64,000 bases of DNA from the NCBI GenBank assembly GCA_040218145.1, contig JAVJQK010000050.1, positions 186,001-250,000 of the forward strand, in the 5' to 3' direction. Below, one piece after another: positions 33,437 through 42,776 of the stretch; the stretch's first letter is position 1, and every line of letters starts with the position of its first letter. Below the pieces are notes generated by a model. It ran no database searches. It was not told the DNA's origin and was given only the letters and a program-made list of their open reading frames with translations. The DNA comes from Sandaracinaceae bacterium (lineage in GTDB: Bacteria; Myxococcota_A; Polyangia; Polyangiales; Sandaracinaceae). The translations under genes and the position numbers were made by a program.

Positions 33437-36400
33437 ATGTCGCACCGACCGCGTCTCCTCCCGCGCCCCCTCCCGCGCCCCCTGCTCGGCGCCATCGCTC
33501 TGACCGCCCTCGCCTGCGGCGGGCCCTCCGCGCCGCGGAGCGCCATGACCGCCAGCGCGGCGCGCCGCTGCGTCCCCGTCCCGCGCGAGGACATGCCGGT
33601 GGCCGATGACTGGGAGGGCGGCGTCGTCGGGCTCGGGGACGGGCGGGCGCTCTTCTACGGTCGGCGGAGCGCGGTGATCTACGAGGGCGCCACCGGGGCG
33701 TGGCGCCATCGCCGCCTGAACGCCGATCACTGGGGCTCGACCCTCACCCGTCTGCCCGACGGGCGGGTGCTCGCCCTCGACGCGTCGGCGCGGGAGGGCC
33801 AGGACGCGGAGCGCGGGTTCTTCTTCGACCCCGCCGACGACACCTACGCCGCGCTCGCGCACCCACCGTTCGGAGTCCATCGCGCCGCGGTCCTCGGAGA
33901 CGACGCGGTGGTGGTGGTGCACGGGGACGGGGCGCATCGGCTCGACCTGACGACGCGCGAGTGGCGCGCGCTCGACCCGCGGCTGGGGCGGGACGACGGG
34001 TTCGTGGTGGCGGCGGGCGGCGCGGTCTGGATCGCCGGCGGCTACGACGAGGGCGAGGGCCGACGGGACGTGTGGCGCGTCGACGAGCGCGGCGCCACGC
34101 GGAGCGACCCGCTGCCCGAGCCGGCGACCGGAGGTCGCGCGCTGGCGTTGCCGGACGGCCGGGTGCTGATCCTCGCGGACGGCGACGACGGCCCCGCGCG
34201 CGCCTGGGTCCACGGAGGTGAGGGCGGCTGGCGGGCGCTCGATCCGGCGCCGCTCGAGCGCGTCGACGCCGCCGTCTCGATCGGCCCCGACCGGGTCCTC
34301 GTCGCCACGCGCTACGGCGGGGCGTGGATCCTCGACGTCGACGCGGGGACCTGGAGCCGCGAGGCGCGTCTTCCGTCGCGCCTGGCGGACGTCGCGCTGG
34401 TGGCGCTCGACGAGCGGCGCGTGCTCCTGCGGGCGGAGGACCTCGACGCGGTCCTCGACCGCGAGACGGACACCTGGCACACGTCACCGGAGCGGGCGCT
34501 GCCGCAGGTCTCCGCGCTGAGGCCGGTGGGCCAGACGCTGGAGCTGTTCGGCCAGATCGACGCGCTCGACCGACCGCGGTGCGGGAGCGTGGAGCTGCTC
34601 CCGCGCCCCGCGTCCCTTCGCCATGCCGAGGCGTGGGCGCACCTGGCGGATGGCTCGGCCCTCGCGGTCGGCGCGGACGACGAGGACGCGCGGGTCGCTG
34701 CTCGCCGCGCGGCGGTGGGCGCGCCGTGGGTCCCCGTGGACGCGCCGCCGTTCCAGGTCGAGCGGCTGCTGGCGGTCGGCGACGCGGCGGTGGGCCTCGC
34801 GGCGCGCGACGGCCGGCTCGAGGCGTCGGTGTGGCGGGCGAGCGATGGCTGGGGACCGGCGCGACACCTCGACGGATGGAGCGACGTGGGCGCGGCGGCG
34901 GCGGTCGGGCGCGCGCTGTGGGTGGCCGGGTACGACCGAGACGGAGCCGCGACGCTCGCCCGCTTCACGCCCGACGACGGCGCGTTCGAGCCGCGGCCCC
35001 TCCCCGGCGGCCGCCCCTGCCAGCTCGTCGAGGGTCCCGACGGAGTGCCGTGGGCCGCCGTCGACCGTCAGTCCGACGCAGGCGCCACGATCGTGCGCTT
35101 CGACGCGCGCGCCGGGCGCTGGCTGGACGCCCCCCGAACGCGCGTCGAGCGGGACTGCCCCGCGCTCGTTCGCGACCCGGGCGGCGCGCTGCTCGCGGTC
35201 GGCGGCGTCGACGGCCTCGTCAGCGTCGAGCGCCTCCGCCCGGGCGCGGACACGTGGGAGGCGCCCCGGTCGTTGCCGCTCGAGTACGTCTCCGCGCTCG
35301 CCGTCCGCGCCGACGGCGTCCTGGCCGCGCTCGAGCACGGCGACTTCGCGAGCCCGCTCGTCCTGCACGATCCCGCCGCGGAGGCGGAGGCGCCCGGCGC
35401 CGCCGACGAGGCCACCTTCGCGCTGGCGCACCCGCACGGCGACGGCGCGGCGCCCTCCGCGTGCGCGGCCACGCCGCCGCCGCCGCTCCCGACCGAGCGC
35501 GCGGGCCACCTGCTCGTCCCCCTGACGGACGGCCGCGTGATGCTCCTGGGCGGCGCCCCCCGTCGCCCCGGCCGGCAGGTGTACGTCGCCGCGGGGGGCG
35601 ATGACGCATGGACGGAGGTCGCGCCGCTGCCCCTGTGGCCGGCCGCGGCCGCCGCCCTCCCGGACGGCGGGGTGGCGGTCGTCGCCCGCAACGCGAGCCG
35701 CAGCGAGCTCTCGATCCACCGGTGGGATCCGCGCGCGGACGCGTGGACGGCGATCGGCGAGCCCTGGCGCGGCTACGGAGAGGCCGACGTCGTGGCGAGG
35801 CCCGACGGCTCGCTCGTGGTGGTCGGCGGGGGCGTGCGGCTCGTCGATCCAGCGAGCCCCGAGGCGCGCGAGCTGTCGCTCCCGGCGGCGCGGTACGACC
35901 GCCCGCCGAGCGGCCTCGGGCAGCGAGTCCAGCGCCGCGTGGAGGCGTCGAGCTGGCGCTCCCAGCGAGCGACGCGCCTGGACGACGGCTCGGTCCTCGT
36001 CACGGGCGGTCGCCGCCGCGTGGACGGCGCGCCGCGGATGGAGGCGCGGGCGCTCCGCCTGGAGCCGGGCGCGGCGCAGCTCCGGGCGGTGGCCGACATG
36101 CGGGTCGGGCGCACGCATCACCACGCGACGCTCCTGGCCGACGGCCGCGTGCTCGTCACCGGAGGGCTCGTCACGGACCCCGATCCCGCGCCGGACGAGG
36201 ACGGGAACATCCGCGTCGGCGACCTCGGCGCCAACGCGCGCGGCACCGCGGCGACCGAGATCTACGACCCCGCGACCGACCGGTGGACCGACGCGGCGGC
36301 GATGCACGAGCCCCGCTACCACCACACCGCGACCCGGCTCGCGGACGGCCGCGTCCTGGTGGTCGGCGGCGTGCCCGGCGACGCGTGGGGCCCCCAGTCG

Positions 36401-37441
36401 ACCACCGCGGAGATCTACGACCCGTCGACCGACGCGTGGCGGCGCCTGGAGCTCGGCAGCGAGCGCTCTTCGCACGCCGCGGTGCGCCTCTCGAGCGGCG
36501 AGGTCTGGATCACGGGAGGGCGCGGGGTGAGCACGCGGAGCGCGGGCGGGCTCTCGTTCTCGGTGGAGGGCGCGTGCTTCGCCGTGTCGCCGGAGGCCCT
36601 CGAGGGGGTGGTGGCCGTGACGGCGGCCGACGGGACGGTCCTCGTCGTCGACCGCGGCGGCGCCGTGCACCGGACGGACGCGGCGGGCAGGTGGTGGCTC
36701 GTCGGCGCGCGCGCCCCGGGGGTGGGCTGGGCCACCGCGCTCGCGGACGGCCGCGTGATGTTCGTCGGACGCGAGGCGGCGACCCTCGTCGACCCGAACG
36801 GCGGCGCCACCCGCGCCGCGCCGCCGCTGCTGCGGACCTCGGTCTCGGACGCGCTGACCCTGAGCGACGGGCGAGTGTGGGTGTCGGGTCGAATGCGCGG
36901 CGACGCGGCGGAGATCTGGGATCCCGCGCGCGACGCGTGGCGCCGGACCCCGAGGGCCGGGCTCGGGCGCATCGTGCGCGCCACCCTGCTGGGCGATGGC
37001 CGCGTGCTCGCCGTGGCGGGGCGGTCGGCGCGCGTGTTCGACCCCGAGACGGGCGGCTGGTCGCCCGGCCCCGAGCTGCCCTTCGCGGTGGACGCGCGAT
37101 CGACCCTCGACCTGCTCCCGGACGGCCGGGTGATGCTGATCGCCGAGGGCGGCGTGGCCTGGCTCGGCCTCGACGGCCGGTGGGCGGTCGGCGCGCCTCG
37201 CTACGCGCGCACGGGGCACCGGACCGCGTGGCTGGGGAGCCGCGGGCTCGCCGTCGTCGGTGGCCTCCCCGCGCGCGAGGCGATCGGAGGCTTCGTCTGG
37301 TCTGGGCGCGACGACTCGCTCGAGACCGCGTTCGCGTCGCAGCGCGCCCGGGCCGTCCGCTTCGCGGCCGCGGTGGGGGACACGGGTGAGGTCGTGACCG
37401 TCCTGAGCGACTTCTCGGTCGCGCGCGTGGCCCCGCGCTGA
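33437..37441 (+). CDS. giant Kelch/beta-propeller lipoprotein
   Basis: A 1334-residue exported protein. It begins MSHRPRLLPRPLPRPLLGAI and then TALACGG, a lipoprotein-type signal with a loose lipobox. The rest is built of Kelch-like blades: LPDGRVLALDAS, LLADGRVLVTGGLV, RLADGRVLVVGGVP, LSDGRVWVSGRM, LLGDGRVLAVAG and others, with DPATDRW/DPSTDAW turns. Several propellers (perhaps three or four) are likely. Kelch repeats bind other proteins or glycans; the function here is unknown. The start at 33437 is set by TAGACT 7 bases upstream; the longer frame from 33392 has no signal. It converges on the FHA regulator. Confidence 0.85.
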   Translation: MSHRPRLLPRPLPRPLLGAIALTALACGGPSAPRSAMTASAARRCVPVPREDMPVADDWEGGVVGLGDGRALFYGRRSAVIYEGATGAWRHRRLNADHWGSTLTRLPDGRVLALDASAREGQDAERGFFFDPADDTYAALAHPPFGVHRAAVLGDDAVVVVHGDGAHRLDLTTREWRALDPRLGRDDGFVVAAGGAVWIAGGYDEGEGRRDVWRVDERGATRSDPLPEPATGGRALALPDGRVLILADGDDGPARAWVHGGEGGWRALDPAPLERVDAAVSIGPDRVLVATRYGGAWILDVDAGTWSREARLPSRLADVALVALDERRVLLRAEDLDAVLDRETDTWHTSPERALPQVSALRPVGQTLELFGQIDALDRPRCGSVELLPRPASLRHAEAWAHLADGSALAVGADDEDARVAARRAAVGAPWVPVDAPPFQVERLLAVGDAAVGLAARDGRLEASVWRASDGWGPARHLDGWSDVGAAAAVGRALWVAGYDRDGAATLARFTPDDGAFEPRPLPGGRPCQLVEGPDGVPWAAVDRQSDAGATIVRFDARAGRWLDAPRTRVERDCPALVRDPGGALLAVGGVDGLVSVERLRPGADTWEAPRSLPLEYVSALAVRADGVLAALEHGDFASPLVLHDPAAEAEAPGAADEATFALAHPHGDGAAPSACAATPPPPLPTERAGHLLVPLTDGRVMLLGGAPRRPGRQVYVAAGGDDAWTEVAPLPLWPAAAAALPDGGVAVVARNASRSELSIHRWDPRADAWTAIGEPWRGYGEADVVARPDGSLVVVGGGVRLVDPASPEARELSLPAARYDRPPSGLGQRVQRRVEASSWRSQRATRLDDGSVLVTGGRRRVDGAPRMEARALRLEPGAAQLRAVADMRVGRTHHHATLLADGRVLVTGGLVTDPDPAPDEDGNIRVGDLGANARGTAATEIYDPATDRWTDAAAMHEPRYHHTATRLADGRVLVVGGVPGDAWGPQSTTAEIYDPSTDAWRRLELGSERSSHAAVRLSSGEVWITGGRGVSTRSAGGLSFSVEGACFAVSPEALEGVVAVTAADGTVLVVDRGGAVHRTDAAGRWWLVGARAPGVGWATALADGRVMFVGREAATLVDPNGGATRAAPPLLRTSVSDALTLSDGRVWVSGRMRGDAAEIWDPARDAWRRTPRAGLGRIVRATLLGDGRVLAVAGRSARVFDPETGGWSPGPELPFAVDARSTLDLLPDGRVMLIAEGGVAWLGLDGRWAVGAPRYARTGHRTAWLGSRGLAVVGGLPAREAIGGFVWSGRDDSLETAFASQRARAVRFAAAVGDTGEVVTVLSDFSVARVAPR

Positions 37442-37448
37442 GGTCGGC

Positions 37449-38882
37449 TCAGACGTCGTCGGCGGAGATCTCGTACTTCTTCATCAGCTTTCGGAAGTAC
37501 TTGCGGTCGATGTCGGCCTCGCGCGCGGCGTGGCTGATGTTCCCTTCGTTCTTCCGGAGCAGCGCGAGGATGTAGTCGGCCTCGAAGGTGCTGACCCACT
37601 GCTCCTTGGCGTCCTTGAAGGTGCCCATCTGGTCGACCGGGACCGCGGGCAGCTCGATCGAAGGGTTGGTCTGCTCCGACGAGATCGGGCTCCCGTCGCG
37701 CGGGTGCGCGATGTGATCGGGGAGATCGTCCACCTCCACGACGTCGGCCTCGGCGAAGCTCACCGCGCGCTCGACCACGTTGTGCAGCTCGCGCACGTTC
37801 CCCGGCCAGCCGTATTGCTGCATGCGCTGGAGCACGTCGCTCGAGAAGTCGGTGACCCGCTTGCCGCCGAGCGCGTCGCGGTTGAAGCGCCCGCCCGCGA
37901 GGAAGTGCCTGGCGAGCAGCTCGATGTCCTCGCGCCGATCGCGGAGCGGCGGGAGCATGAGCCGCACGACCGACAGCCGGTAGAACAGATCCTCGCGGAA
38001 GCGGCCCTCGCGCACCTCCTCCTCGAGGTCACGGTTCGTCGCCGCCACCACGCGCACGTCCACCTTGAGCGGCTTGGCGCCGCCGACCCGCTTCACCTCG
38101 CGCTGCTCGAGCACGCGCAGGAGCTTCGGCTGGAGATCGAGCTGCAGCTCGCCCAGCTCGTCGAGGAAGACCGTGCCGCCGTGCGCGAGCTCGAACACGC
38201 CCTGACGCGTGGCCGTCGCGCCCGTGAAGGAGCCCTTCTCGTGGCCGAACAGCTCGCTCTCGATCAGGTTCTCGGGGACCGCGCCGCAGTCGAAGACGAT
38301 GAAGGGCCCGTCGCGGCGGCGTGACTGCTGGTGGATCGTGCGCGCGACGACCTCCTTGCCCGTCCCGGTCTCGCCCTCGATGACGACCGTGGTGTCGGTC
38401 GGCGCGATCTTCTCGAGGATCGCGTAGATCTCGCGCATCGTCCGGTCGCGCCCGATGATCTCGCCGTAGCGCTCGCGGTCGCTCGGCACGATGTGGAGCT
38501 TCTCGTCGACCGGCTGGAACTTGATGTCGGTCTTGCCGCAACTCAGCGTGCAGTTCTCGTGGAGGAAGGCCTCGCGGATGCGCACGCGGTTGACGAAGGT
38601 GCCGTTGGTCGAGCCGCCGTCCTGGATGATGTACTGATCACCCTCGCGGATGATCTTGCAGTGGTTGCGGCTGACCGTCTCGTCGTCGATGACGAGGTCG
38701 TTGTCCTCCATCGCGCCGATCGACACGACGTCTTGCTCGTAGGTGTACTCCTTGAGGGAGTCTCCGCGCTTCAGCGCCAGCTTGCAGCGGCGCAGCGTGA
38801 TCGTGGTCGGGCGACCGTCGATGTAGGTGATCTTCGTGGCCGGCGCGCGCATGGGGGCCGAGCCGTCGGGGTATTCTGACAT
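37449..38882 (-). CDS. FHA-domain sigma-54 dependent activator
   Basis: A 477-residue regulator with an N-terminal FHA domain (about residues 40-125; [20 protein letters not shown], then NHCKII and [11 protein letters not shown]), which binds phosphothreonine, a sigma-54 AAA+ domain (GETGTGKE; contact loop written GSFTGA instead of [15 protein letters not shown]), and a C-terminal HTH ([20 protein letters not shown]). This layout is typical of myxobacterial regulators linked to Ser/Thr kinases. ATG 38882 is used because TATCGT ends 8 bases upstream; GTG 38885 is the alternative. The target genes are unknown. Confidence 0.93.
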   Translation of the reverse strand: MSEYPDGSAPMRAPATKITYIDGRPTTITLRRCKLALKRGDSLKEYTYEQDVVSIGAMEDNDLVIDDETVSRNHCKIIREGDQYIIQDGGSTNGTFVNRVRIREAFLHENCTLSCGKTDIKFQPVDEKLHIVPSDRERYGEIIGRDRTMREIYAILEKIAPTDTTVVIEGETGTGKEVVARTIHQQSRRRDGPFIVFDCGAVPENLIESELFGHEKGSFTGATATRQGVFELAHGGTVFLDELGELQLDLQPKLLRVLEQREVKRVGGAKPLKVDVRVVAATNRDLEEEVREGRFREDLFYRLSVVRLMLPPLRDRREDIELLARHFLAGGRFNRDALGGKRVTDFSSDVLQRMQQYGWPGNVRELHNVVERAVSFAEADVVEVDDLPDHIAHPRDGSPISSEQTNPSIELPAVPVDQMGTFKDAKEQWVSTFEADYILALLRKNEGNISHAAREADIDRKYFRKLMKKYEISADDV

Positions 38883-38890
38883 CACCGGCG

Positions 38891-38896
38891 ACGATA
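38891..38896 (-). promoter_or_regulatory. -10 box (leaderless) for the FHA regulator
   Basis: TATCGT on the minus strand ends 8 bases before ATG 38882. Confidence 0.45.
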
Positions 38897-38948
38897 CGTC
38901 CGGCCGCGCGCTGGGGTCAACGGTCCCCAGCGCTCATCGACCCCGCGA

Positions 38949-40028
38949 TCACGGATTCTCGTCGGTCGGGCTGCCGGGCACGGCGGGCGGCGGCGCGGGC
39001 GCGTTGGCGGCGCCCTCGGCGTGCGTGTCGGTCGCCTCGTCCTCGCGCTCGGGCGGGTCGAGCCGGATCGGCCGCAGGAGATCGTAGTTCACCTCGACCC
39101 CGGCCCGCTCGCGGAGCTGGGCGACGAAGTCCTCGAGCTCCTGCTGACGGGTCTCGCGCCAGACGCGCAGCCGGATGGTCGGGCCCGCCTGCTCGAAGCT
39201 GCGGTGCTCCGGCGGCCGGCGGCCGGTCAGCTTCACGATGCTCCAGCGCTCACCCACCTGGACGGGCTCGGGCGCCACGCCGCCGACCTCCTCGATGGCG
39301 AAGGCGGCCGCGGCGATGGCCTCGTCCACGCGCGGGTCGCGCTCGTTGCGCGGCGCGCCCTCGGAGTCGAAGTAGCGCAGGTCGCCGCCGCGCAGCCGGG
39401 TCTCCGGGTCGAGGCTGTGGTCGCGGGCCAGGGTGCGGAAGGCGCGCGCGTCGGCCTCGCGGGCCTGCTCGAGGAGCCGGGTCGCCTCCTCGCGGCTCGC
39501 GACCTGGATGTGCGCCGCGCGGCGCCGCTCGTCCCGGCTGAACTCGTCGGGGTGGCTGTCGTAGTACGCGCGGACCGTCTCTTCGGGGATGCTCTCGGGC
39601 GTGATGCGCTCGTCGAAGTCGCGGCGGATGAGCTGCTGCACCGCGTTCTGGCTCACGACCCGCTTCACCTCGTCGTGCTCGCCGATCTCGGCCCGCTCGG
39701 CCGCGCGCGCGAGCAGCTCGAAGCGGATCATGCTCTCGACGAACTCGCGCAGCTGCGCCGGGTCGCGGTAGCGGATGCGGAGGAAGGGCGACTGCTCGTT
39801 GATCGCGTCCTCGACCGCACCGATGGTGATCGTCTCGTCGCCCACCCGCGCGAGCACCTTCGCCCGGCGGGCGCGGTCGGCGGCGGAGGGCTCGGGCGCG
39901 TCGGCCTGCGCCTCGGTCGGCGTCTCTGCTGTCGGCTCTCCCTGGGCCTCTTCCTGAGCGAGGGCCACCGCGACCACGAGGCCGCACGCGAGGACCGAAC
40001 AGAGCGACAGGAGGATCACACGACGCAT
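38949..40028 (-). CDS. parvulin-type peptidyl-prolyl isomerase (PpiC/SurA-like), exported
   Basis: A 359-residue periplasmic folding factor. The N-terminus is a signal peptide (MRRVILLSLCSVLACGLVVA, cleaved near ALA-Q). A SurA-like helical part (LREFVESMIRFELLARAAER) is followed by a PpiC rotamase domain (RAAHIQVASREEATRLLEQA through LRYFDSEGAP and VGERWSIVKLTGRRPP). The C-terminal tail is acidic and proline-rich. It probably helps fold outer-membrane proteins. It is the gene before the outer-membrane protein in transcription order reversed: that gene lies 36 bases upstream on the same strand. No Shine-Dalgarno stands out at ATG 40028. Confidence 0.88.
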   Translation of the reverse strand: MRRVILLSLCSVLACGLVVAVALAQEEAQGEPTAETPTEAQADAPEPSAADRARRAKVLARVGDETITIGAVEDAINEQSPFLRIRYRDPAQLREFVESMIRFELLARAAERAEIGEHDEVKRVVSQNAVQQLIRRDFDERITPESIPEETVRAYYDSHPDEFSRDERRRAAHIQVASREEATRLLEQAREADARAFRTLARDHSLDPETRLRGGDLRYFDSEGAPRNERDPRVDEAIAAAAFAIEEVGGVAPEPVQVGERWSIVKLTGRRPPEHRSFEQAGPTIRLRVWRETRQQELEDFVAQLRERAGVEVNYDLLRPIRLDPPEREDEATDTHAEGAANAPAPPPAVPGSPTDENP

Positions 40029-40064
40029 GCCGCGGTTGTTCCACGCGCCCGAGGGCGGGTCAAT

Positions 40065-41006
40065 TCAGAACCCGTAGGACAGCGAGCCCCCGAAGAAGAA
40101 GTTGTACAGGCCGTAGCCGCCGTCGAGCCGGATCTGGATCTGCTTGATCGGCTTGATGCGCACCGCGATGTGCGGGAGCGAGACCCACGGGAAGAGGAAG
40201 GGCGTGTCGCCGCCGTCGGTGAACCAGTTGGGCTCCCGGCAGTCGTAGTGGCCGCCGTTGTTCGCGTAGCAGGGGTCCGGCGCACGCGGCTCGCAGTACG
40301 TGGTCGGGTCGTTCGGATCCCCGGGCCCGTCGCAAGGGCGGTACTCTCGCGAGCCCGGTGAGGTCTCGTACGCCTCGTTGCGGGTGAGGTCGCCGTAGAT
40401 GAAGCCGAAGCCGAGGTCGAAGCCGAGCTCGAACGCGAGCCAGTCGGTGATCGGGAACGACCACAGGAACTCGGCGGTGAAGAAGATCACCCCCAGCTGG
40501 ACGTCGATGAACTCGGTCTCGGTCGGCAGCTCGCCGTTCTGCCGGAAGTAGCCCTGCCCCGACGCGTTGTTCCACCAGGCGTTGGCGACGATGTTGAAGT
40601 TGTTGCGCCGGTAGTTGAACGAGAGGCCGGCCCCGGGGTTGGAGCCGTCGATGCCGCCCTCGACGAAGAGCTCCTGGATGAAGCCCGGGATGATCACGTG
40701 ACGGTAGAAGCCGCCCAGGAAGAAGTAGTCGGTGTTCGCCTCTTCGAAGGGATCGGTGGAGTCGCGCACCGTCTCGGCGGGCGCCTCGTCCTCCACGTCG
40801 GCCTGCTCGTCGTCGAGCCGCGGCGGCGCCTCGTCTTCCTCTGCCATCGGCGCGTCCGAGGGCGAGCCCAGCGCGGTCGGGTCGTCGTCCTGTGCGTGCG
40901 CGACGCCCGCCGCGAGGGTCAGCGCCAGCGCGCCTGACCAGACCAGGGCTCGAGAGACCGAGCCGCGAGAGAAGAGGTCACCAAAAGCCAAGTAGCGGAA
41001 TTTCAT
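40065..41006 (-). CDS. outer-membrane beta-barrel protein
   Basis: A 313-residue outer-membrane protein. The signal peptide (ALVWSGALALTLAAGVAHA-Q) is followed by an acidic linker (APMAEEDEAPPRLDDEQADV), then amphipathic strands (YFFLGGFYRHVIIPGF; FNIVANAWWNN; LAFELGFDLGFGFIYGDL) and the final SLSYGF with a terminal Phe, as expected for a Bam substrate. A Cys-containing loop (CDGPGDPNDPTTYCEPRAP) lies near residue 220. The Shine-Dalgarno GGGAGGA is clear, with TAGGCT (41038-41043) further upstream, so this mRNA has a leader. The parvulin gene follows it. Function unknown. Confidence 0.82.
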   Translation of the reverse strand: MKFRYLAFGDLFSRGSVSRALVWSGALALTLAAGVAHAQDDDPTALGSPSDAPMAEEDEAPPRLDDEQADVEDEAPAETVRDSTDPFEEANTDYFFLGGFYRHVIIPGFIQELFVEGGIDGSNPGAGLSFNYRRNNFNIVANAWWNNASGQGYFRQNGELPTETEFIDVQLGVIFFTAEFLWSFPITDWLAFELGFDLGFGFIYGDLTRNEAYETSPGSREYRPCDGPGDPNDPTTYCEPRAPDPCYANNGGHYDCREPNWFTDGGDTPFLFPWVSLPHIAVRIKPIKQIQIRLDGGYGLYNFFFGGSLSYGF

Positions 41007-41052
41007 CGCGTCCTCCCGACGGGGTTCCAGCGCACGCAGCCTACATCATCCG

Positions 41053-41916
41053 TCACCCGACGTGAGAGAGGATGGCCTCCGCGAGCGCCTCCGGCTGCAG
41101 CCAGTGGATCATGTGCCCGACGTCCGGCAGCACGATCTCCTCTGCGTTCGGGAGCGCCGCCACCCGCGCCTCGTGGTCCGCGGTGCGGAAGCCGCGCTCG
41201 CCGCTCACGACCAGGGTGGGCGCCTCGATGCGGGCCAGGAACGAGCCGAACTCGGCCGGGTCGAAGGGGCTCGGCGAGGTCGTGCGGTGCAAGGGATCGA
41301 AGCGCCAGGTCAGCCCGCCGTCGACCTCCACCGTCCCCTTCTCGGCGAGGAAGTAGGCGATGTCGGTCGGCATCGCGGGGTTCGCCATGCGCAGGCGCCG
41401 CACCGCGTCGGCCAGATCCGTCAGGAGCTTCGGCTCGCGGCGCCAGAAGCGGTCCATCGAGTCGAGCCACGTGCGCGCCTTGTCCGGGGCCTCGCCGTCG
41501 AACGCGGGCGGCCCGAGGCCCTCCACCAGGGTGACCGACTCCGCCACGCCGGGGTGCGTCGCCGCGTAGAGGCTCACCGCCGTGCCGCCCATCGAGTGAC
41601 CGACCACGTGCACGTCGCCGCTGGCCAGGAACGGCATCAGCGCGTGCAGGTCGAGCACGTAGTCGAGGAAGTGGTAGTAGCCGCCGCGGCCGACGTGCTC
41701 GGTCTCGCCGTGCCCGCGCCAGTCGAAGGCGACCACCCGGAAGCCCGCGTCGGCGAGCGGCTGCGCCACGCCCTGGAAGCTCCACGCCTGATCGAGAAAG
41801 CCGTGACAGCAGACGATCGTCGTGCCCGCCGCGTCGTTCCAGCTGAGCACGTGGTGCTTCAGCCCGTTCGCGGTCAGCGTACGCTCGACCGGCTGGTGCT
41901 TGCTGCCGAAGGCCAT
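41053..41916 (-). CDS. alpha/beta hydrolase
   Basis: A 287-residue alpha/beta-hydrolase-fold enzyme. The oxyanion region CCHGFLDQAWSF, nucleophile elbow GHSMGG (Ser108) and a late His (PDVGHMIHWL) are present; the acid is likely the Asp or Glu near VVSGERGFRTADHEA. No signal peptide. It resembles esterases and haloperoxidase-like hydrolases that act on small esters or lactones; the substrate is unknown. TAGGAA (41925-41930, minus strand) ends 8 bases before ATG 41916. Confidence 0.88.
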   Translation of the reverse strand: MAFGSKHQPVERTLTANGLKHHVLSWNDAAGTTIVCCHGFLDQAWSFQGVAQPLADAGFRVVAFDWRGHGETEHVGRGGYYHFLDYVLDLHALMPFLASGDVHVVGHSMGGTAVSLYAATHPGVAESVTLVEGLGPPAFDGEAPDKARTWLDSMDRFWRREPKLLTDLADAVRRLRMANPAMPTDIAYFLAEKGTVEVDGGLTWRFDPLHRTTSPSPFDPAEFGSFLARIEAPTLVVSGERGFRTADHEARVAALPNAEEIVLPDVGHMIHWLQPEALAEAILSHVG

Positions 41917-41959
41917 GGGCGCACTTCCTAGCGCGCTGCGTCAGCGGTGACGAGCGCGG

Positions 41960-42604
41960 TCAGCGCTCGCCTTCGCAGTCGACGCGCCAGCCTTCGTCGA
42001 ACGCCTCCTCGGCGCGCTCCAGGACATCGGGGGCGCTGGCTTCGTCCACCGTCCGCGTGCCGTCCGTCGGCGGCGGGAGCGCCGCGGCCGCGAGCAGCGT
42101 GGCGAGGGGCTCGAGGTCGAGCTGGAGGTCGAACCGCAGCAGCTCGCCCGGTCGAAGCGTGAGGCCGCCACCCTCGCAACGCGCCATGACCTCGAACCCA
42201 CGCCGGCTCACCACCTCCACGTCCTCGTCGCCGACGCGGAAGCGCAAGGCGAACGTGGGGTCCTCGACGTCCTCGGCGCCGCGCACGGTCACGCCTCCGT
42301 AGGTGGCTGGCGCCGCGTCCAGGGTCGCGCTCGGCGCCGACTCGCGCAGGTCCAGCTCCCCAAGCTCTGTCCAGACCGGCTCCATCGCGCTGCCCCGATC
42401 GTTGTCCGCACGCACCTCCGCGAGCCACACCTGGGCCGCGTCGACCTCCCACTCGGACGGGAGACCCTCCTCGGACAGCTCGAGCCGGACCTCGACGCGC
42501 GCCTCGTGCTGCTCCGCGTCCTCGCGCTCCCCCGCGTCGAGGAGGGGCGCCGGGCCGTCGCAGCCGGCGCTGCAGAGGAGCGCCACTGTACGCAGGAGGT
42601 ACAC
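41960..42604 (-). CDS. lipoprotein of unknown function
   Basis: A lipoprotein of 214 residues if GTG 42604 is used, which gives the compact signal MYLLRTVALLCSAGC (lipobox CSAGC). ATG 42682 would put 26 Arg-rich residues before it and is less likely. The mature protein is strongly acidic and beta-rich (EVRLELSEEGLPSEWEVDAA; LRFRVGDEDVEVVSRRGFEV; GELLRFDLQLDLEPL) and ends CEGER. I do not recognise a family. It lies at the left edge of the Cys-rich/kinase island and is divergent from the Cys-rich lipoprotein gene at 42777. Confidence 0.6.
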   Translation of the reverse strand: MYLLRTVALLCSAGCDGPAPLLDAGEREDAEQHEARVEVRLELSEEGLPSEWEVDAAQVWLAEVRADNDRGSAMEPVWTELGELDLRESAPSATLDAAPATYGGVTVRGAEDVEDPTFALRFRVGDEDVEVVSRRGFEVMARCEGGGLTLRPGELLRFDLQLDLEPLATLLAAAALPPPTDGTRTVDEASAPDVLERAEEAFDEGWRVDCEGER

Positions 42605-42734
42605 CGTGCACGCGGATGCGCAGCTGGCGCCGACCCGCGTTCGGGCGGAAGTGGGGCGTCTTCGTGGGTTTCTCGACGGCATCGTGGTTCGCGTCCCGGG
42701 CGTCGGGGTTCCGTGCTCGTGTGCGCCCCGATTC

Positions 42735-42739
42735 TTGCA
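42735..42739 (+). promoter_or_regulatory. weak sigma-54 -12-like element TTGCA
   Basis: TTGCA, preceded at the right distance by CGCCCCG where TGGCACG is expected (the key GG is GC). The Cys-rich paralogue at 49685 has a better version at the same place, which is the only reason to list it. Confidence 0.25.
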
Positions 42740-42776
42740 GAGACGGGGCCAAGGACCGCTTGCATGGAGGACTTGG

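Noticed and set aside
34484-37219. A 911-codon minus-strand frame opposite the giant Kelch gene
   Set aside because: Shadow of the repeated Kelch codons; no signal, fold or start support.
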